Of a stretch of DNA of 64,000 nt, positions 36,633 through 45,779 are shown in pieces. The translations under genes and the position numbers were made by a program. Every line of letters begins with the position of its first letter. The first letter of the stretch is position 1. Under the pieces are notes generated by a model. The model saw only the letters and a list, made by a program, of their open reading frames with translations, had not been told where the DNA came from and searched no databases. Where the stretch lies: contig NZ_CP140706.1 in NCBI RefSeq assembly GCF_034555375.1, positions 1,045,001 through 1,109,000 of the forward strand. Reading direction: 5' to 3'. The stretch is from Pseudomonas sp. B33.4 (lineage in GTDB: Bacteria; Pseudomonadota; Gammaproteobacteria; Pseudomonadales; Pseudomonadaceae).

Positions 36633-37199
36633 GTGCTGATCGGCCTGCCGCCGGAATCCCGCGACGACGAGCCGCGCGGGGCGCGTGCGCATTTTCTTCA
36701 GGTGTTTTTGTCCCAGCGTTCGCAAATGGAAGCGCTGGTGAACCGCCGCGTCGGTTGCCGAGCGACGGCGGCGGATCTGGTGCAGGATCTGTTTTTGCGT
36801 TTCTGGCGGCGGCCGCTGGTGCAGGTCGAAGAACTCAGCACCTACCTTTTGCGCTGCGCCGGCAACATCGCCATCGATCACCTGCGCAGCGAAGGCACGC
36901 GCACGCGCGTCAACGAAGGCTGGCAACCGGACGCTCCAGACAGCCACGGCAGTGAACCGCAAGCGGCGCTGGAAGCGGGCAATGATCTGCGCCATGTCGA
37001 AGCGGCGTTGCGTGCGTTGCCCGAGCGCACCCGGCAGATCTTTTTGCTCAATCGCATCCACGGCCGCAAGTACGCGGACATCGCCAAGGCCATGGGCCTG
37101 TCCCAAAGTGCCGTGGAAAAACATATGATGCGCGCCCTCGAGGCCTGCAAGGCCAGCCTGCGCGAACCCGCGCCACGCCTGCCAGGGAAAGCACCGTGA
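36633..37199 (+). CDS. ECF sigma factor, FecI/FpvI type
   Basis: A sigma-70 family ECF factor of about 188 residues. Region 2 contains ATAADLVQDLFLRFWRRP and NIAIDHLRSE; region 4 contains LPERTRQIFLLNRIHGRKYADIAKAMGLSQSAVEKH. It directs core polymerase to the receptor gene downstream when the FecR-like partner is triggered. The start is uncertain: GTG at 36633 lies just after the DUF3325 stop, and an ATG at 36585 would overlap that gene. Neither has a strong ribosome site, so coupling is likely. Its stop overlaps the next GTG. Confidence 0.85.
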   Translation: MLIGLPPESRDDEPRGARAHFLQVFLSQRSQMEALVNRRVGCRATAADLVQDLFLRFWRRPLVQVEELSTYLLRCAGNIAIDHLRSEGTRTRVNEGWQPDAPDSHGSEPQAALEAGNDLRHVEAALRALPERTRQIFLLNRIHGRKYADIAKAMGLSQSAVEKHMMRALEACKASLREPAPRLPGKAP

Positions 37200-38185
37200 A
37201 GCCATCCGATTCCGTCGTTCCGACGCCCGCGCAAGAGCAGGCCGCGTTTGCCTGGCTGAGCCTGTTACATGATGGGCCGAGCGCCGGCGATCAATTGACC
37301 TTCAGCCAATGGCTACGGGCTGATCCGGCGCATGCCGAGGCTTATGCGCAGGCGCAGGTGCTCTGGGAGCTGAGTGAAGGCCCGGCGCGCATGCTGGCCG
37401 ATGAAGAGGCTTCGGCGTTGCAGGGCTATATCGATGCGATGGATCGCCCGCGTCATTCGCCGCTTTTGCGTTGGTCGGGGGCACTGACGATGGCGGCGTG
37501 TCTGTTGCTGATGGTCAGCCTCGGCACGGGTTGGCAACCGCAGCGCTGGATTGATGATCTGGGCGCGGATTATGTCTCGGCACCCGGTGAAATTCGCACC
37601 GTAACCTTGGCCGATCAATCGCAAGTGACGCTGGATGGCGACAGTGCGATTGCCGTGGATTTCAGTCGTGGCGAGCGGCATGTCCAGTTGCGTCGCGGTG
37701 CCGGGTTTTTCACGGTTACGCACACCGGCGAGCCGTTTGTGGTCGAGGCCGAGAAGGGCGAGGCGCGGGTGCTCGGCACGCAGTTCGAAGTGCGTTTGCA
37801 ACCTCACGGTGCGCAGGTCACGGTGTTGTCCGGGCGCGTGGGGGTGACGGCGGATCGCGGTGGCGAACAGCAGATTCTCACCGCCGGTCAGCAGGTTGCT
37901 TACGGCGAAGGCTCGACGCAAAAGCTTCACGCGGTGGACAGCGAGGCGCAACTGGCCTGGCGTCAGGGTTGGCTGACGTACTACAAATCGACGCTGGCGG
38001 ACGTGGTCGAGGATCTGCGGCGTTATTACCCGGGGCGGATTGTCTTGCTCAACGATGAGCTGGCGGCGCGCAAGGTCAGTGGCAGTTTTCCGAGCAAGGA
38101 TCCGCAGGCTGTTTTGAATTCTCTGCAAGGGGTATTGGGGTTTGAGCAGCATCAGGTGCTGGGGCATCTGATTATTTTGCGCTGA
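37196..38185 (+). CDS. FecR family anti-sigma factor
   Basis: A 329-residue single-pass signalling protein: an N-terminal cytoplasmic DUF4880-like segment with AFAWLSLLHDGPS (about 17-30), a membrane helix near 95-110 and a periplasmic FecR domain (about 125-230). The GTG start overlaps the sigma stop (GTGA). A REP pair then separates it from the receptor gene. It transmits siderophore occupancy from the receptor's STN domain to the sigma factor. Confidence 0.92.
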   Translation: MKPSDSVVPTPAQEQAAFAWLSLLHDGPSAGDQLTFSQWLRADPAHAEAYAQAQVLWELSEGPARMLADEEASALQGYIDAMDRPRHSPLLRWSGALTMAACLLLMVSLGTGWQPQRWIDDLGADYVSAPGEIRTVTLADQSQVTLDGDSAIAVDFSRGERHVQLRRGAGFFTVTHTGEPFVVEAEKGEARVLGTQFEVRLQPHGAQVTVLSGRVGVTADRGGEQQILTAGQQVAYGEGSTQKLHAVDSEAQLAWRQGWLTYYKSTLADVVEDLRRYYPGRIVLLNDELAARKVSGSFPSKDPQAVLNSLQGVLGFEQHQVLGHLIILR

Positions 38186-38192
38186 GGCAGCA

Positions 38193-38271
38193 ATCAAAAG
38201 ATCGCAGCCTTCGGCAGCTCATTGGAATGCGATCTCCTGTAGGAGCTGCCGAAGGCTGCGATCTTTTGATC
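38193..38271. repeat. Paired REP palindrome between fecR-like gene and receptor
   Basis: ATCAAAAGATCGCAGCCTTCGGCAGCTC and its inverse with GTAGGAGCTGCCGAAGGCTGCGATC. It sits in exactly the same place (between anti-sigma and receptor) as the REP in the fecIRA system. Confidence 0.92.
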
Positions 38272-38381
38272 TGCAAAAATATTTTCAGATTTGTGGTGAG
38301 GTAAACCCGAGCCCCATCCGTGTAGTGACTGAAACTGCGAGTCATTCGCATCCGTTGCGGTTCTACACAGGTCATTGAGTC

Positions 38382-40811
38382 ATGAAGTCCAGGGCAAAAT
38401 CGGGTTCGGTCAAACAGTGGTTGGGCGTGTCGGCATTGAGTTTTTCGGCATTGGCGTTGTTGCCTATGAGCGTGGCGCTTGCCGCCGAAACTGTCAGCAG
38501 CCAGACGCAGAAGCAGTTCAACTTTTCGCTGGCCGCCAAGCCACTGCCGCAAGCCCTGAACGACTTCAGCCGCGTCACCGGGCAAAGCGTGGTCTACACC
38601 GACGAAGCGCCGTACGGCCTCACCGCGCCGGCCGTCAATGGCCAGATGAGTGCCGAACAGGCCCTGCAACGCCTGCTCAGCGGCTCCGGCCTCAATTTCC
38701 GGCGCACCGATAGCCACACGCTGGCGCTGGAGCCCAAACCCACCGAAGGCGCGTTGAACCTCGGTGCCACCACCATCACTTCGATGCGCAACGAATCGAT
38801 GAGCTACCAGCCGCCGGAAACCAGTTCGGTGATGCGCTCTTCGGCCTCGCTCCAGGAAACCCCGCAGACCGTCAACGTCATTCCGGCACAGGTCATCCGC
38901 GATCAGGCGCCGCGCAATCTTGACGATGCGCTGGCCAATGTCAGCGGCATCACTCAGGGCAACACCCTGGGCAGCACGCAGGATTCGGTGATGACTCGCG
39001 GTTTCGGTGATAATCGCAACGGCTCGATCATGCGCGACGGCATGCCGATCGTGCAGGGTCGCGGCATGAACGCCACCGTCGATCGGGTTGAAGTACTCAA
39101 AGGCCCGGCCTCATTGCTGTACGGCATTCAAGACCCGGGCGGCGTGGTCAACCTGGTCAGCAAGAAGCCTGAACTGACGCAATACAACGCCCTGACCTTG
39201 CGCGGTTCGACCTATGGCGAGGGCAAGAACGGCAGCGGCGGCACCTTCGACAGCACAGGCCCGCTGGGCGATTCCGGGCTGGCCTACCGCATGGTGCTCG
39301 ATCACGAAGACGAAGATTACTGGCGCAATTTCGGCACCCATCGTGAAACCCTGATCGCCCCGTCGCTGGCCTGGTTCGGCGAAAGCACCAAGCTGTTGTT
39401 CGCCTATGAGCATCGCGAATTTCTCACGCCGTTCGACCGTGGCACGCTGATCGATCCGCGCACCAATCATCCGCTGGACATCTCGCGCAAAGAACGCCTC
39501 GACGAGCCGTTCAACAACATGGAAGGCCGCTCCGACCTCTATCATTTTGAAGCCGACCACGACCTCAATGAAGACTGGAAAGCCCACTTTGGTTACAGCT
39601 GGAACCGCGAGACCTACGACGCCAGCCAGGTCCGCGTGACCGCCATCGACACCAAAAAGGGCACGCTGACCCGCAGCATGGACGGCACCCAGAACGCGAT
39701 CAGCACCGACCGTTTCACCACCGCCAGCCTCGAAGGCAAGGTCAACGTGCTGGGCATGCAACATGACCTGGTGTTCGGCGTCGACGACGAGTACCGCAAG
39801 ATCTACCGCGAGGACTTGATCCGGCAGAAAAGCCTGACCACGTTCAGCTACCTCAATCCGGTGTATGGTCGCGAAGTCGCCGGCACGACCGTCAGCGCAC
39901 CCGACAGCGCGCAGACTGATGAACTGCGCAGTGATTCGGTGTTCATGCAGGACTCGATTCACCTCAACGACCAGTGGATTCTGGTCGCCGGCGGGCGCTT
40001 TCAGGAGTACGACCAGTACGCCGGCAAAGGCGTGCCGTTCAAGGCCAACACTGACAGCAACGGGCAGAAGTGGGTGCCGCGCGCCGGTCTGGTGTATCGC
40101 TACACCGACGCCTTGTCGTTCTACGGCAGCTACACCGAATCGTTCAAACCCAACTCGACCATCGCCCCGCTGAGCGGCAGCAGCACCGTGCTCGACGGCA
40201 GCATCGCACCGGAAGAAGCCAAGTCGTGGGAACTGGGCGCGCGGCTGGACATGCCGGGGCGCGTCACTGGCAACATTGCGTTGTTCGACATCAAGAAGCG
40301 CAACGTGCTGGTGGCCAACTCTGAAGGCCCGACGACGATTTACAGCGCCGCCGGTGAGGTGCGCTCGCGCGGTCTGGAAATGGACCTGACCGGCCAACTG
40401 ACTGACCGCTGGAGCATGATCGGCAGCTACGCCTACACCGATGCCGAAGTGACCGAAGACCCGGACTACAAAGGCAAGCGTCTGCAAAACGTGGCGAAGA
40501 ATTCCGGCTCGTTGTCGGCGGTGTATGACTTCGGCAGTGTGATCGGTGGCGATCAATTGCGCGTGGGGGCTGGAGCGCGTTATGTCGGGGAACGTGCGGG
40601 TAACGCGGTGAATGATTTTGATCTGCCGAGTTATACCGTGGCGGATGCTTTTGCCACTTACGACACCAGGGTTGAGGGGCAGAAGGTCAAGTTTCAGCTG
40701 AATGTGAAGAACCTGTTTGATCGCACGTATTACACGTCGGCGGCGAGCCGGTTCTTTGTGTCGATGGGTGATTCGCGGCAGGTTTCGTTGTCCAGCACTC
40801 TGGAGTTTTAA
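38382..40811 (+). CDS. TonB-dependent siderophore receptor with signalling domain (FoxA/FiuA-like)
   Basis: An 809-residue outer-membrane receptor. A signal peptide (about 1-35, ending VALAAE) is followed by the STN domain (about 45-115; FNFSLAAKPLPQALNDFSRVTG), the plug (about 145-290; ETPQTVNVIPAQVIRDQ, MTRGFGDN, RVEVLKGPASLLYG) and a barrel ending STLEF. It resembles hydroxamate receptors such as FoxA and FiuA. The upstream sigma/FecR pair makes it a cell-surface signalling receptor; the ligand is inferred and not proven. Confidence 0.92.
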   Translation: MKSRAKSGSVKQWLGVSALSFSALALLPMSVALAAETVSSQTQKQFNFSLAAKPLPQALNDFSRVTGQSVVYTDEAPYGLTAPAVNGQMSAEQALQRLLSGSGLNFRRTDSHTLALEPKPTEGALNLGATTITSMRNESMSYQPPETSSVMRSSASLQETPQTVNVIPAQVIRDQAPRNLDDALANVSGITQGNTLGSTQDSVMTRGFGDNRNGSIMRDGMPIVQGRGMNATVDRVEVLKGPASLLYGIQDPGGVVNLVSKKPELTQYNALTLRGSTYGEGKNGSGGTFDSTGPLGDSGLAYRMVLDHEDEDYWRNFGTHRETLIAPSLAWFGESTKLLFAYEHREFLTPFDRGTLIDPRTNHPLDISRKERLDEPFNNMEGRSDLYHFEADHDLNEDWKAHFGYSWNRETYDASQVRVTAIDTKKGTLTRSMDGTQNAISTDRFTTASLEGKVNVLGMQHDLVFGVDDEYRKIYREDLIRQKSLTTFSYLNPVYGREVAGTTVSAPDSAQTDELRSDSVFMQDSIHLNDQWILVAGGRFQEYDQYAGKGVPFKANTDSNGQKWVPRAGLVYRYTDALSFYGSYTESFKPNSTIAPLSGSSTVLDGSIAPEEAKSWELGARLDMPGRVTGNIALFDIKKRNVLVANSEGPTTIYSAAGEVRSRGLEMDLTGQLTDRWSMIGSYAYTDAEVTEDPDYKGKRLQNVAKNSGSLSAVYDFGSVIGGDQLRVGAGARYVGERAGNAVNDFDLPSYTVADAFATYDTRVEGQKVKFQLNVKNLFDRTYYTSAASRFFVSMGDSRQVSLSSTLEF

Positions 40812-40823
40812 GGCAAGATCACA

Positions 40824-41003
40824 AGCCCCTCACCCTAACACTCTCCCGGAGGGAGAGAGGACTGACCGGGGGATATTCCAGAGGTACACCGACTTGAACG
40901 TGATGCTTTGAATCCATAATCGACTCGGTCATTCAGGTCGACGTATAGCGCCAGACACCTCGGTCGGCCCCCTCTCCCTCCGGGAGAGGGCTGGGGTGAG
41001 GGG
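40824..41003. repeat. Hairpin-ended dispersed element, copy C
   Basis: A 180-bp element in opposite orientation to A and B: AGCCCCTCACCCTAAC, a CTCTCCC/GGGAGAG hairpin, the core TCGACTCGGT (40920-40929), then CCCTCTCCC/GGGAGAGGG and CTGGGGTGAGGGG. It fills the whole space between two convergent genes, 12 bases after the receptor stop and 8 bases from the AraC stop. Confidence 0.9.
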
Positions 41004-41011
41004 AGAAGGGC

Positions 41012-41887
41012 TCAACGCAAAAACGCCTGCCGATATTCCCCCGGTGTCCCGCCCAACACCTGCTTGAACCGATTAGTGAAATGACTCGCGCTGGCAAACC
41101 CGCACGCCAGCGCAATCTCGCCCAGCGGCAACGCCGTCCCGCGCAACAATTCCCGTGCCCGACTCAAGCGCCGCGCCAGCACATATTGATGTGGCGGCAG
41201 GCCGAAACTTGTGCGGAACATCCGCGCAAAGTGATATTCCGACAGCGCACACATCCCGGCCAGTTGTCCGAGGCTGATCGGCTCGGCCAACTGGTTGTCG
41301 ATGAACTCGACCAGTTGCCGACGTTGATGCGGTGCCAAGCCGCCCTTCAAACGCAAACCCTGACGTGCGCCGACCTGACTGAGCAGGGTGTGGCTGATCA
41401 ATTCATGGGCGAGACTGCTGGTTAGCAGACGTTCAGCAGGCTCGTCCCAATTCAGCGTCAGCAACTGCCGGAAGCGTTGCGCCTGTTGCGGATCTTCGAG
41501 AAAGGTCTGCTCGCGCAACTGCATCTCGCGGGGTTCGCGATCGAGCAGCGTGACGCAACCGAGGGCGAATTGTTCGGCGCTGAAATACAGGTGCGCCAAG
41601 CGGATATCGCCGTTGATCACCCAGCCCGATTCGTGATCGGCCGGCAGAATGCATAGCTTGTCTGGCCCGCCTTTTTGTCCGGGTTGATCGCGACGAAAGG
41701 TGCCGGTGCCACCGGCGATGTAGCAGGACAACGTATGGTGGGTTGGCGCTTCGTACTCCTGGGCATCGTGGTGATTGGTCCACAAAGCGGCAGACAAGCC
41801 GTCACCGAGCTCGGCGCTGTGCACAAGGCGTGCGTTCGGCGAGCTGTTTAACGCTTGAAAGACTTGCAGGGTATCGATGGCGGCCAT
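41012..41887 (-). CDS. AraC family transcriptional regulator
   Basis: A 291-residue regulator with an N-terminal cupin-like sensing domain and a C-terminal double helix-turn-helix (about 190-288; LGQLAGMCALSEYHFARMFR and LGEIALACGFASASHFTNRFKQ). It is divergent from an EamA exporter 139 bases away, which is the most likely target. The inducer cannot be read from sequence. Confidence 0.9.
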   Translation of the reverse strand: MAAIDTLQVFQALNSSPNARLVHSAELGDGLSAALWTNHHDAQEYEAPTHHTLSCYIAGGTGTFRRDQPGQKGGPDKLCILPADHESGWVINGDIRLAHLYFSAEQFALGCVTLLDREPREMQLREQTFLEDPQQAQRFRQLLTLNWDEPAERLLTSSLAHELISHTLLSQVGARQGLRLKGGLAPHQRRQLVEFIDNQLAEPISLGQLAGMCALSEYHFARMFRTSFGLPPHQYVLARRLSRARELLRGTALPLGEIALACGFASASHFTNRFKQVLGGTPGEYRQAFLR

Positions 41888-42026
41888 TGTCGGTTCTCTT
41901 CAACGCCTTGCATCCTACTCCGTAGACGCCGCGCTGCCAGCCTGCCGCCTGACAAAAGCGCAAGAATCTGCAAGCGCGCAAGGCACGCGCGGGCAGACAC
42001 TCAAGGCCTACCGAGGAGTGTGTGCC

Positions 42027-42929
42027 ATGAACCTGTCGTTGTATTTGTTGACCGTGCTGATCTGGGGCACCACCTGGATTGCTCTGAAATGGCAACTGGG
42101 CGTGGTAGCGATTCCGGTGTCGATCGTCTATCGCTTCGGCCTCGCCGCGCTAGTGCTGTTTGCGCTGTTGCTGCTCAGCCGTCGCCTGCAACCGATGAAC
42201 CGCCGTGGGCATTTGATCTGCGTGGCGCAGGGATTGTGTCTGTTCTGCGTCAACTTCATGTGCTTCCTGACCGCCAGTCAGTGGATCCCCAGTGGTCTGG
42301 TCGCGGTGGTGTTTTCCACCGCAACCTTGTGGAACGCGCTGAATGCGCGAGTGTTCTTTGGCCAGCGCATCGCGCGCAATGTGCTGATGGGCGGTGCACT
42401 TGGGTTGTTCGGCCTGGGCATGTTGTTCTGGCCAGAACTGGCCGGGCATCAGGCCAGCCCGCAGACCTTGCTCGGCCTCGGTTTGGCCTTGTGCGGCACC
42501 TTGTGTTTCTCGGCGGGCAACATGCTCTCCAGTCTGCAGCAAAAGGCCGGTCTCAAGCCGCTGACCACCAACGCTTGGGGCATGGCCTACGGCGCGGCGA
42601 TGCTGTCGGTGTGGTGTCTGGTCAAAGGTATTCCGTTCGACATGGATTGGAGCCCGCGTTACGTCGGCGCGCTGCTGTATCTGGTGATCCCGGGTTCGGT
42701 GATCGGCTTTACAGCGTATCTGACGCTGGTGGGGCGCATGGGCCCGGAGCGTGCGGCTTACTGCACCGTGCTGTTTCCGGTCGTGGCGCTGAACGTCTCG
42801 GCATTTGCTGAAGGTTATCAGTGGACAGCGCCGGCGCTGGTCGGTCTGGTGTTAGTGATGTTGGGCAATGTACTGGTATTTCGTAAATCGAAAGCGGTGG
42901 TGGCGCCGGTACAGGGAAAGTTGGCTTGA
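42027..42929 (+). CDS. EamA/DMT family transporter
   Basis: A 300-residue inner-membrane protein with ten predicted helices in two EamA repeats, starting LYLLTVLIWGTTWIALKW. Drug/metabolite transporters of this kind usually export amino acids or other small metabolites. The ATG at 42027 follows GAGGAG; the in-frame upstream start at 41877 would run through the intergenic region. Divergent from the AraC regulator. Substrate unknown. Confidence 0.9.
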   Translation: MNLSLYLLTVLIWGTTWIALKWQLGVVAIPVSIVYRFGLAALVLFALLLLSRRLQPMNRRGHLICVAQGLCLFCVNFMCFLTASQWIPSGLVAVVFSTATLWNALNARVFFGQRIARNVLMGGALGLFGLGMLFWPELAGHQASPQTLLGLGLALCGTLCFSAGNMLSSLQQKAGLKPLTTNAWGMAYGAAMLSVWCLVKGIPFDMDWSPRYVGALLYLVIPGSVIGFTAYLTLVGRMGPERAAYCTVLFPVVALNVSAFAEGYQWTAPALVGLVLVMLGNVLVFRKSKAVVAPVQGKLA

Positions 42930-42948
42930 AATCAACGAGCGCTGAACG

Positions 42949-43458
42949 TTAGCGCTCGACTTTCAAGGTGATGTAAATCATTACCGGGAAGATGAAGTCA
43001 ACGATATGTCGCGCCCAATCCTTGGCATTCCATGATTGCGAAGTGTCCATGTCGAACCATTCGACACCTACGGTTTGCAGGCAGACGTAATAAATGAAGA
43101 TTGCCGCCAGTATTCCCATGATCGAAAACTTCTTCGCCTCATGGAATACTTCTGCGGAGGCGTTGATGTTGCGATACAGCTGATAGGTGCCGATCAGGCA
43201 TAACACGGTATACGTCACTTCCAGTGTGATGATGAACCAGTAGATCCGGTGATGAATCATCGGTGATTCAATGGCTCGGTACTTGATGGTTTCACTGGCG
43301 GTGGTGGTGTCCATGCTCAGGATGTGCGCCACGTAAGTGTAGTTTGAATCATAGTCGGTGAAGTTATGGATCATCACCAGCACGCCAAAGAAACTGATGT
43401 AGGCCATCAAAATAACTTTGCTGTAACGTATGAGTTTATCGGTGGTCAGGGTGTTCAA
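42949..43458 (-). CDS. DUF2165 family membrane protein
   Basis: A 169-residue inner-membrane protein with four hydrophobic segments (about 14-32, 70-95, 115-130 and 145-165). ITDY-type NFTDYDSNYTYVAHILSMDTT and YRAIESP fit DUF2165, a family of unknown function. A TTG start at 43458 is proposed since GGAGAG precedes it by nine bases; the frame stays open further up without support. The gene is AT-richer than its neighbours. Confidence 0.75.
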   Translation of the reverse strand: MNTLTTDKLIRYSKVILMAYISFFGVLVMIHNFTDYDSNYTYVAHILSMDTTTASETIKYRAIESPMIHHRIYWFIITLEVTYTVLCLIGTYQLYRNINASAEVFHEAKKFSIMGILAAIFIYYVCLQTVGVEWFDMDTSQSWNAKDWARHIVDFIFPVMIYITLKVER

Positions 43459-43570
43459 GGTATTGGCTCTCCATAGCGTTTGTCGATTATTCGACAGGCA
43501 GGCAGAGCTTATAATGCTGTTGTTTAATTTTGTTTGTTGTTCGATTTCAAGTTGTGTATTCGCGTAACTA

Positions 43571-43600
43571 ACGGGCAAGTGCAGTGGTGCACTTGCCCGT
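43571..43600. terminator. Perfect hairpin after the 2-hydroxyacid dehydrogenase gene
   Basis: Thirteen-base perfect arms, ACGGGCAAGTGCA and TGCACTTGCCCGT, with a four-base loop, start six bases after the dehydrogenase stop. The T-tail is weak on the minus strand (TTAGTT) and better on the plus strand (ATTCTTTT). Confidence 0.65.
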
Positions 43601-43606
43601 ATTCTT

Positions 43607-44581
43607 TTATCGGCGCCAGACTTGCGGATTGACCAGATCCTGCGGGCGTTCGCCGAGTAAGGCGCTACGCAGATTGGCCAGTGCACGATTGGCCATGGCT
43701 TCGCGGGTTTCATTCGTCGCCGAGCCGATATGCGGCAGGGTCACGGCGTTGCTCAACTGGAACAGCGGTGATTCGGCCAGCGGTTCCTTTTCATAAACGT
43801 CGAGGCCGGCGCCACGAATGCGCTTGTTTTGCAGAGCTTCGATCAATGCCGGCTCATCGACAACCGGGCCACGGGAGATGTTTACCAGGATGGCATCCGG
43901 TTTCATCAGCGCCAGTTCGCGATGGCTGATCAGATGGCGGGTCTTGTCGCTGAGCGGCACCACCAGGCAGACGAAATCGGCTTCGGCGAGCAGTTGATCG
44001 AGGCTGCGAAATTGCGCGCCGAGTTGTTCTTCGAGTTCGGTTTTGCGGCTGTTGCCACTGTAGATAATCGGCATGTTGAAACCGAAGTGGCCACGACGGG
44101 CGACGGCGGCGCCGATGTTGCCCATGCCGACAATGCCGAGGGTTTTGCCGTGGACGTCACAACCGAACAGTGGCGCGCCGACGCTGGCTTGCCATTGACC
44201 GGCCTTGGTCCAGGCGTCGAGTTCGGCGACGCGGCGGGCGCTGCTCATGATCAGGGCGAAGGCGAGGTCGGCGGTGCTTTCGGTGAGCACGTCGGGGGTG
44301 TTGGTGAGCATGATCCCGCGTTGGTTGAAGTAGTCGAGGTCGTAGTTGTCGTAGCCGACGGAGACGCTTGAGACCACTTCCAGTTTTATTGCGGTTTCCA
44401 GTTGTGCGCGGCCGAGTTTGCGGCCGACGCCGATGAGGCCGTGGGCGTGGGGCAGGGCTTCGTTGAACTGGACGTTGATGTCGCCGGCTTTTGGGTTGGG
44501 GACGATGACGTCGAATTCTTGTTGCAGGCTTTCGATCATGGGTGGGGTGATGCGGCTGAAGGCCAGGACTGTTTTTTTCAT
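43607..44581 (-). CDS. D-2-hydroxyacid dehydrogenase (glyoxylate/2-ketogluconate reductase-like)
   Basis: A 324-residue NAD(P)-dependent D-2-hydroxyacid dehydrogenase. The nucleotide motif GMGNIG is at 152-157, and the catalytic set is Arg237 (SRGPVVDE), Glu266 (EKEPL) and His284 (PHIGSAT). It resembles GhrB/TkrA enzymes reducing glyoxylate, hydroxypyruvate or 2-ketogluconate. The ATG at 44581 begins the conserved domain; the longer frame to 44749 would overlap the neighbouring gene's 3' end and is unlikely. Confidence 0.9.
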   Translation of the reverse strand: MKKTVLAFSRITPPMIESLQQEFDVIVPNPKAGDINVQFNEALPHAHGLIGVGRKLGRAQLETAIKLEVVSSVSVGYDNYDLDYFNQRGIMLTNTPDVLTESTADLAFALIMSSARRVAELDAWTKAGQWQASVGAPLFGCDVHGKTLGIVGMGNIGAAVARRGHFGFNMPIIYSGNSRKTELEEQLGAQFRSLDQLLAEADFVCLVVPLSDKTRHLISHRELALMKPDAILVNISRGPVVDEPALIEALQNKRIRGAGLDVYEKEPLAESPLFQLSNAVTLPHIGSATNETREAMANRALANLRSALLGERPQDLVNPQVWRR

Positions 44582-44705
44582 TGGGCTTGGGCTCGGCGGG
44601 GCTGGATTGCCAAGCAAGCTAACATTCCCTTTGCTGTTGTAGAAGGGGGCGCATCGCTGCGCGCCCCTTTGATGCAAACTTAACCGCAAAAGATAAAAAG
44701 TAATA

Positions 44706-45170
44706 TCAAGTGATATCGCCAGCGAGTTCCGTGAGTCCTGCGGCTTCAATGTTTACATTTAGATTGAGTTCCTCATCCCCCCCCTCCAGTACGAGGTCCA
44801 CATTGACAATACGAGCTGACAGTGTCCCCGCTTGTAGATCAAATTGAATGTCCACATAACCTTTTCCGTTTTTGATACCATTATAAATTGGGCCACCCTG
44901 CGTTAATGAAGGAGAGTATCGGATTAAATCTATTGGGCTGTCTTCGGTGAAGAAGTGCGTGCCATTTTTTATGTTGCTTGAGAAATGTAGGGTCATATGG
45001 CTTCCCTTCAAAGTGCCGGGAAAATGTATCTTGAAATCACAGTAGATCATTTTTTCCGGGATCACGTGTGAAAATATTCGCAGGTCAGGTAGTTCAATTT
45101 TCTTTTGAATTACACCCGTACCTTTTGCATAGCCGACACGTTGCGTCGCTTGTTCAAATGTCGTGGCCAT
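44706..45170 (-). CDS. Hypothetical protein, possibly SOS-regulated
   Basis: A 154-residue protein of no family I recognise. It is soluble, without signal peptide, and rich in beta-strand-like alternation (MIYCDFKIHFPG, GYVDIQFDLQAG, SARIVNVDLVLEGGD), suggesting an all-beta fold. AAAGGTAA precedes the ATG. The gene and its 300-bp upstream region are AT-richer than the surroundings, which suggests transfer. A CTGT-N8-ACAG palindrome lies 90 bases upstream over a possible promoter (TTGTCA, 17 bases, AACAAT). A GGGGCGC/GCGCCCC hairpin at 44646-44667 follows the stop. Confidence 0.7.
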   Translation of the reverse strand: MATTFEQATQRVGYAKGTGVIQKKIELPDLRIFSHVIPEKMIYCDFKIHFPGTLKGSHMTLHFSSNIKNGTHFFTEDSPIDLIRYSPSLTQGGPIYNGIKNGKGYVDIQFDLQAGTLSARIVNVDLVLEGGDEELNLNVNIEAAGLTELAGDIT

Positions 45171-45260
45171 TTGTATTTACCTTTGTTGGACGTGGTTGTT
45201 GAGTGGTGAATCTATACATTTGTGCGGAGTTATTGTTCGCTGGAGGGCTTGGGTTGACAA

Positions 45261-45276
45261 CTGTCATATATGACAG
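45261..45276. promoter_or_regulatory. Perfect palindrome resembling a LexA box
   Basis: CTGTCATATATGACAG is a 16-bp perfect palindrome fitting CTGT-N8-ACAG, extended outward by GACAA and TTGTC. On the minus strand it abuts a TTGTCA -35 candidate for the hypothetical gene at 44706-45170. It could also be the site of another palindromic repressor. Confidence 0.55.
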
Positions 45277-45629
45277 GTTGTCTATATCGATTAGCTATTG
45301 ATTTATGAGTTTTAAGTCACTTTGATTGTTGTGGTGATACCGATGAAAATCGCTAAGGTAAGCGAAAAAGTATCTAGGTGTTGCGCAGCGGTGGATCGAC
45401 ATCAAGAGTGGCAGTGGAGCAGACACCCGCCCTGTTAAATAGAGCGGTCGGGTTGGGGGGGGACGCGGGCATTATAAAAATCGTGTCTAACTGGCTTGCC
45501 AGCGACAGCGGCCGGACCGCCGACTACTTTCTAACTGCAAACACATGATCCAACTGTGGGCGCGAGCCTGCTCGCGAAGGCACGTGCTTGGCTTTTGTTT
45601 CTGGGTGAATTTTCCCTTCATCGGACCGC
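45277..45629. other. Intergenic stretch without gene
   Basis: Nothing coding is supported here. The only recognisable item is a single REP-like palindrome (GGGCGCGAGCCTGCTCGCGA, about 45554-45581). The remainder is AT-rich on the left and unremarkable on the right. Confidence 0.5.
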
Positions 45630-45776
45630 CGCCCGCCCAACCCTCTCCTCGAGGAGAGGAAGCCGATTTGTGGACTTTTACGATGTGAGCTCGACTCGGT
45701 ATTTCACGTCGGCGTAACTCTCCCAAACACCTCGGTCAGTCCCCTCTCCCTCCGGGAGAGGGTTAGGGTGAGGGGC
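45630..45776. repeat. Hairpin-ended dispersed element, copy D
   Basis: A degenerate left hairpin (CCCTCTCCTCGAGGAGAGG), the core TCGACTCGGT at 45691-45700, a block with ATTTCACGTCGGCGTAACTC, and the right end CCCTCTCCC/GGGAGAGGG then GGTTAGGGTGAGGGGCT. It ends three bases from the stop of the first DUF6124 gene. Confidence 0.85.
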
Positions 45777-45779
45777 TTT

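Noticed and set aside
39111..40556. 481-residue minus-strand open frame inside the siderophore receptor
   Set aside because: Antisense frame of a clear receptor gene, no start signal and no recognisable domain.
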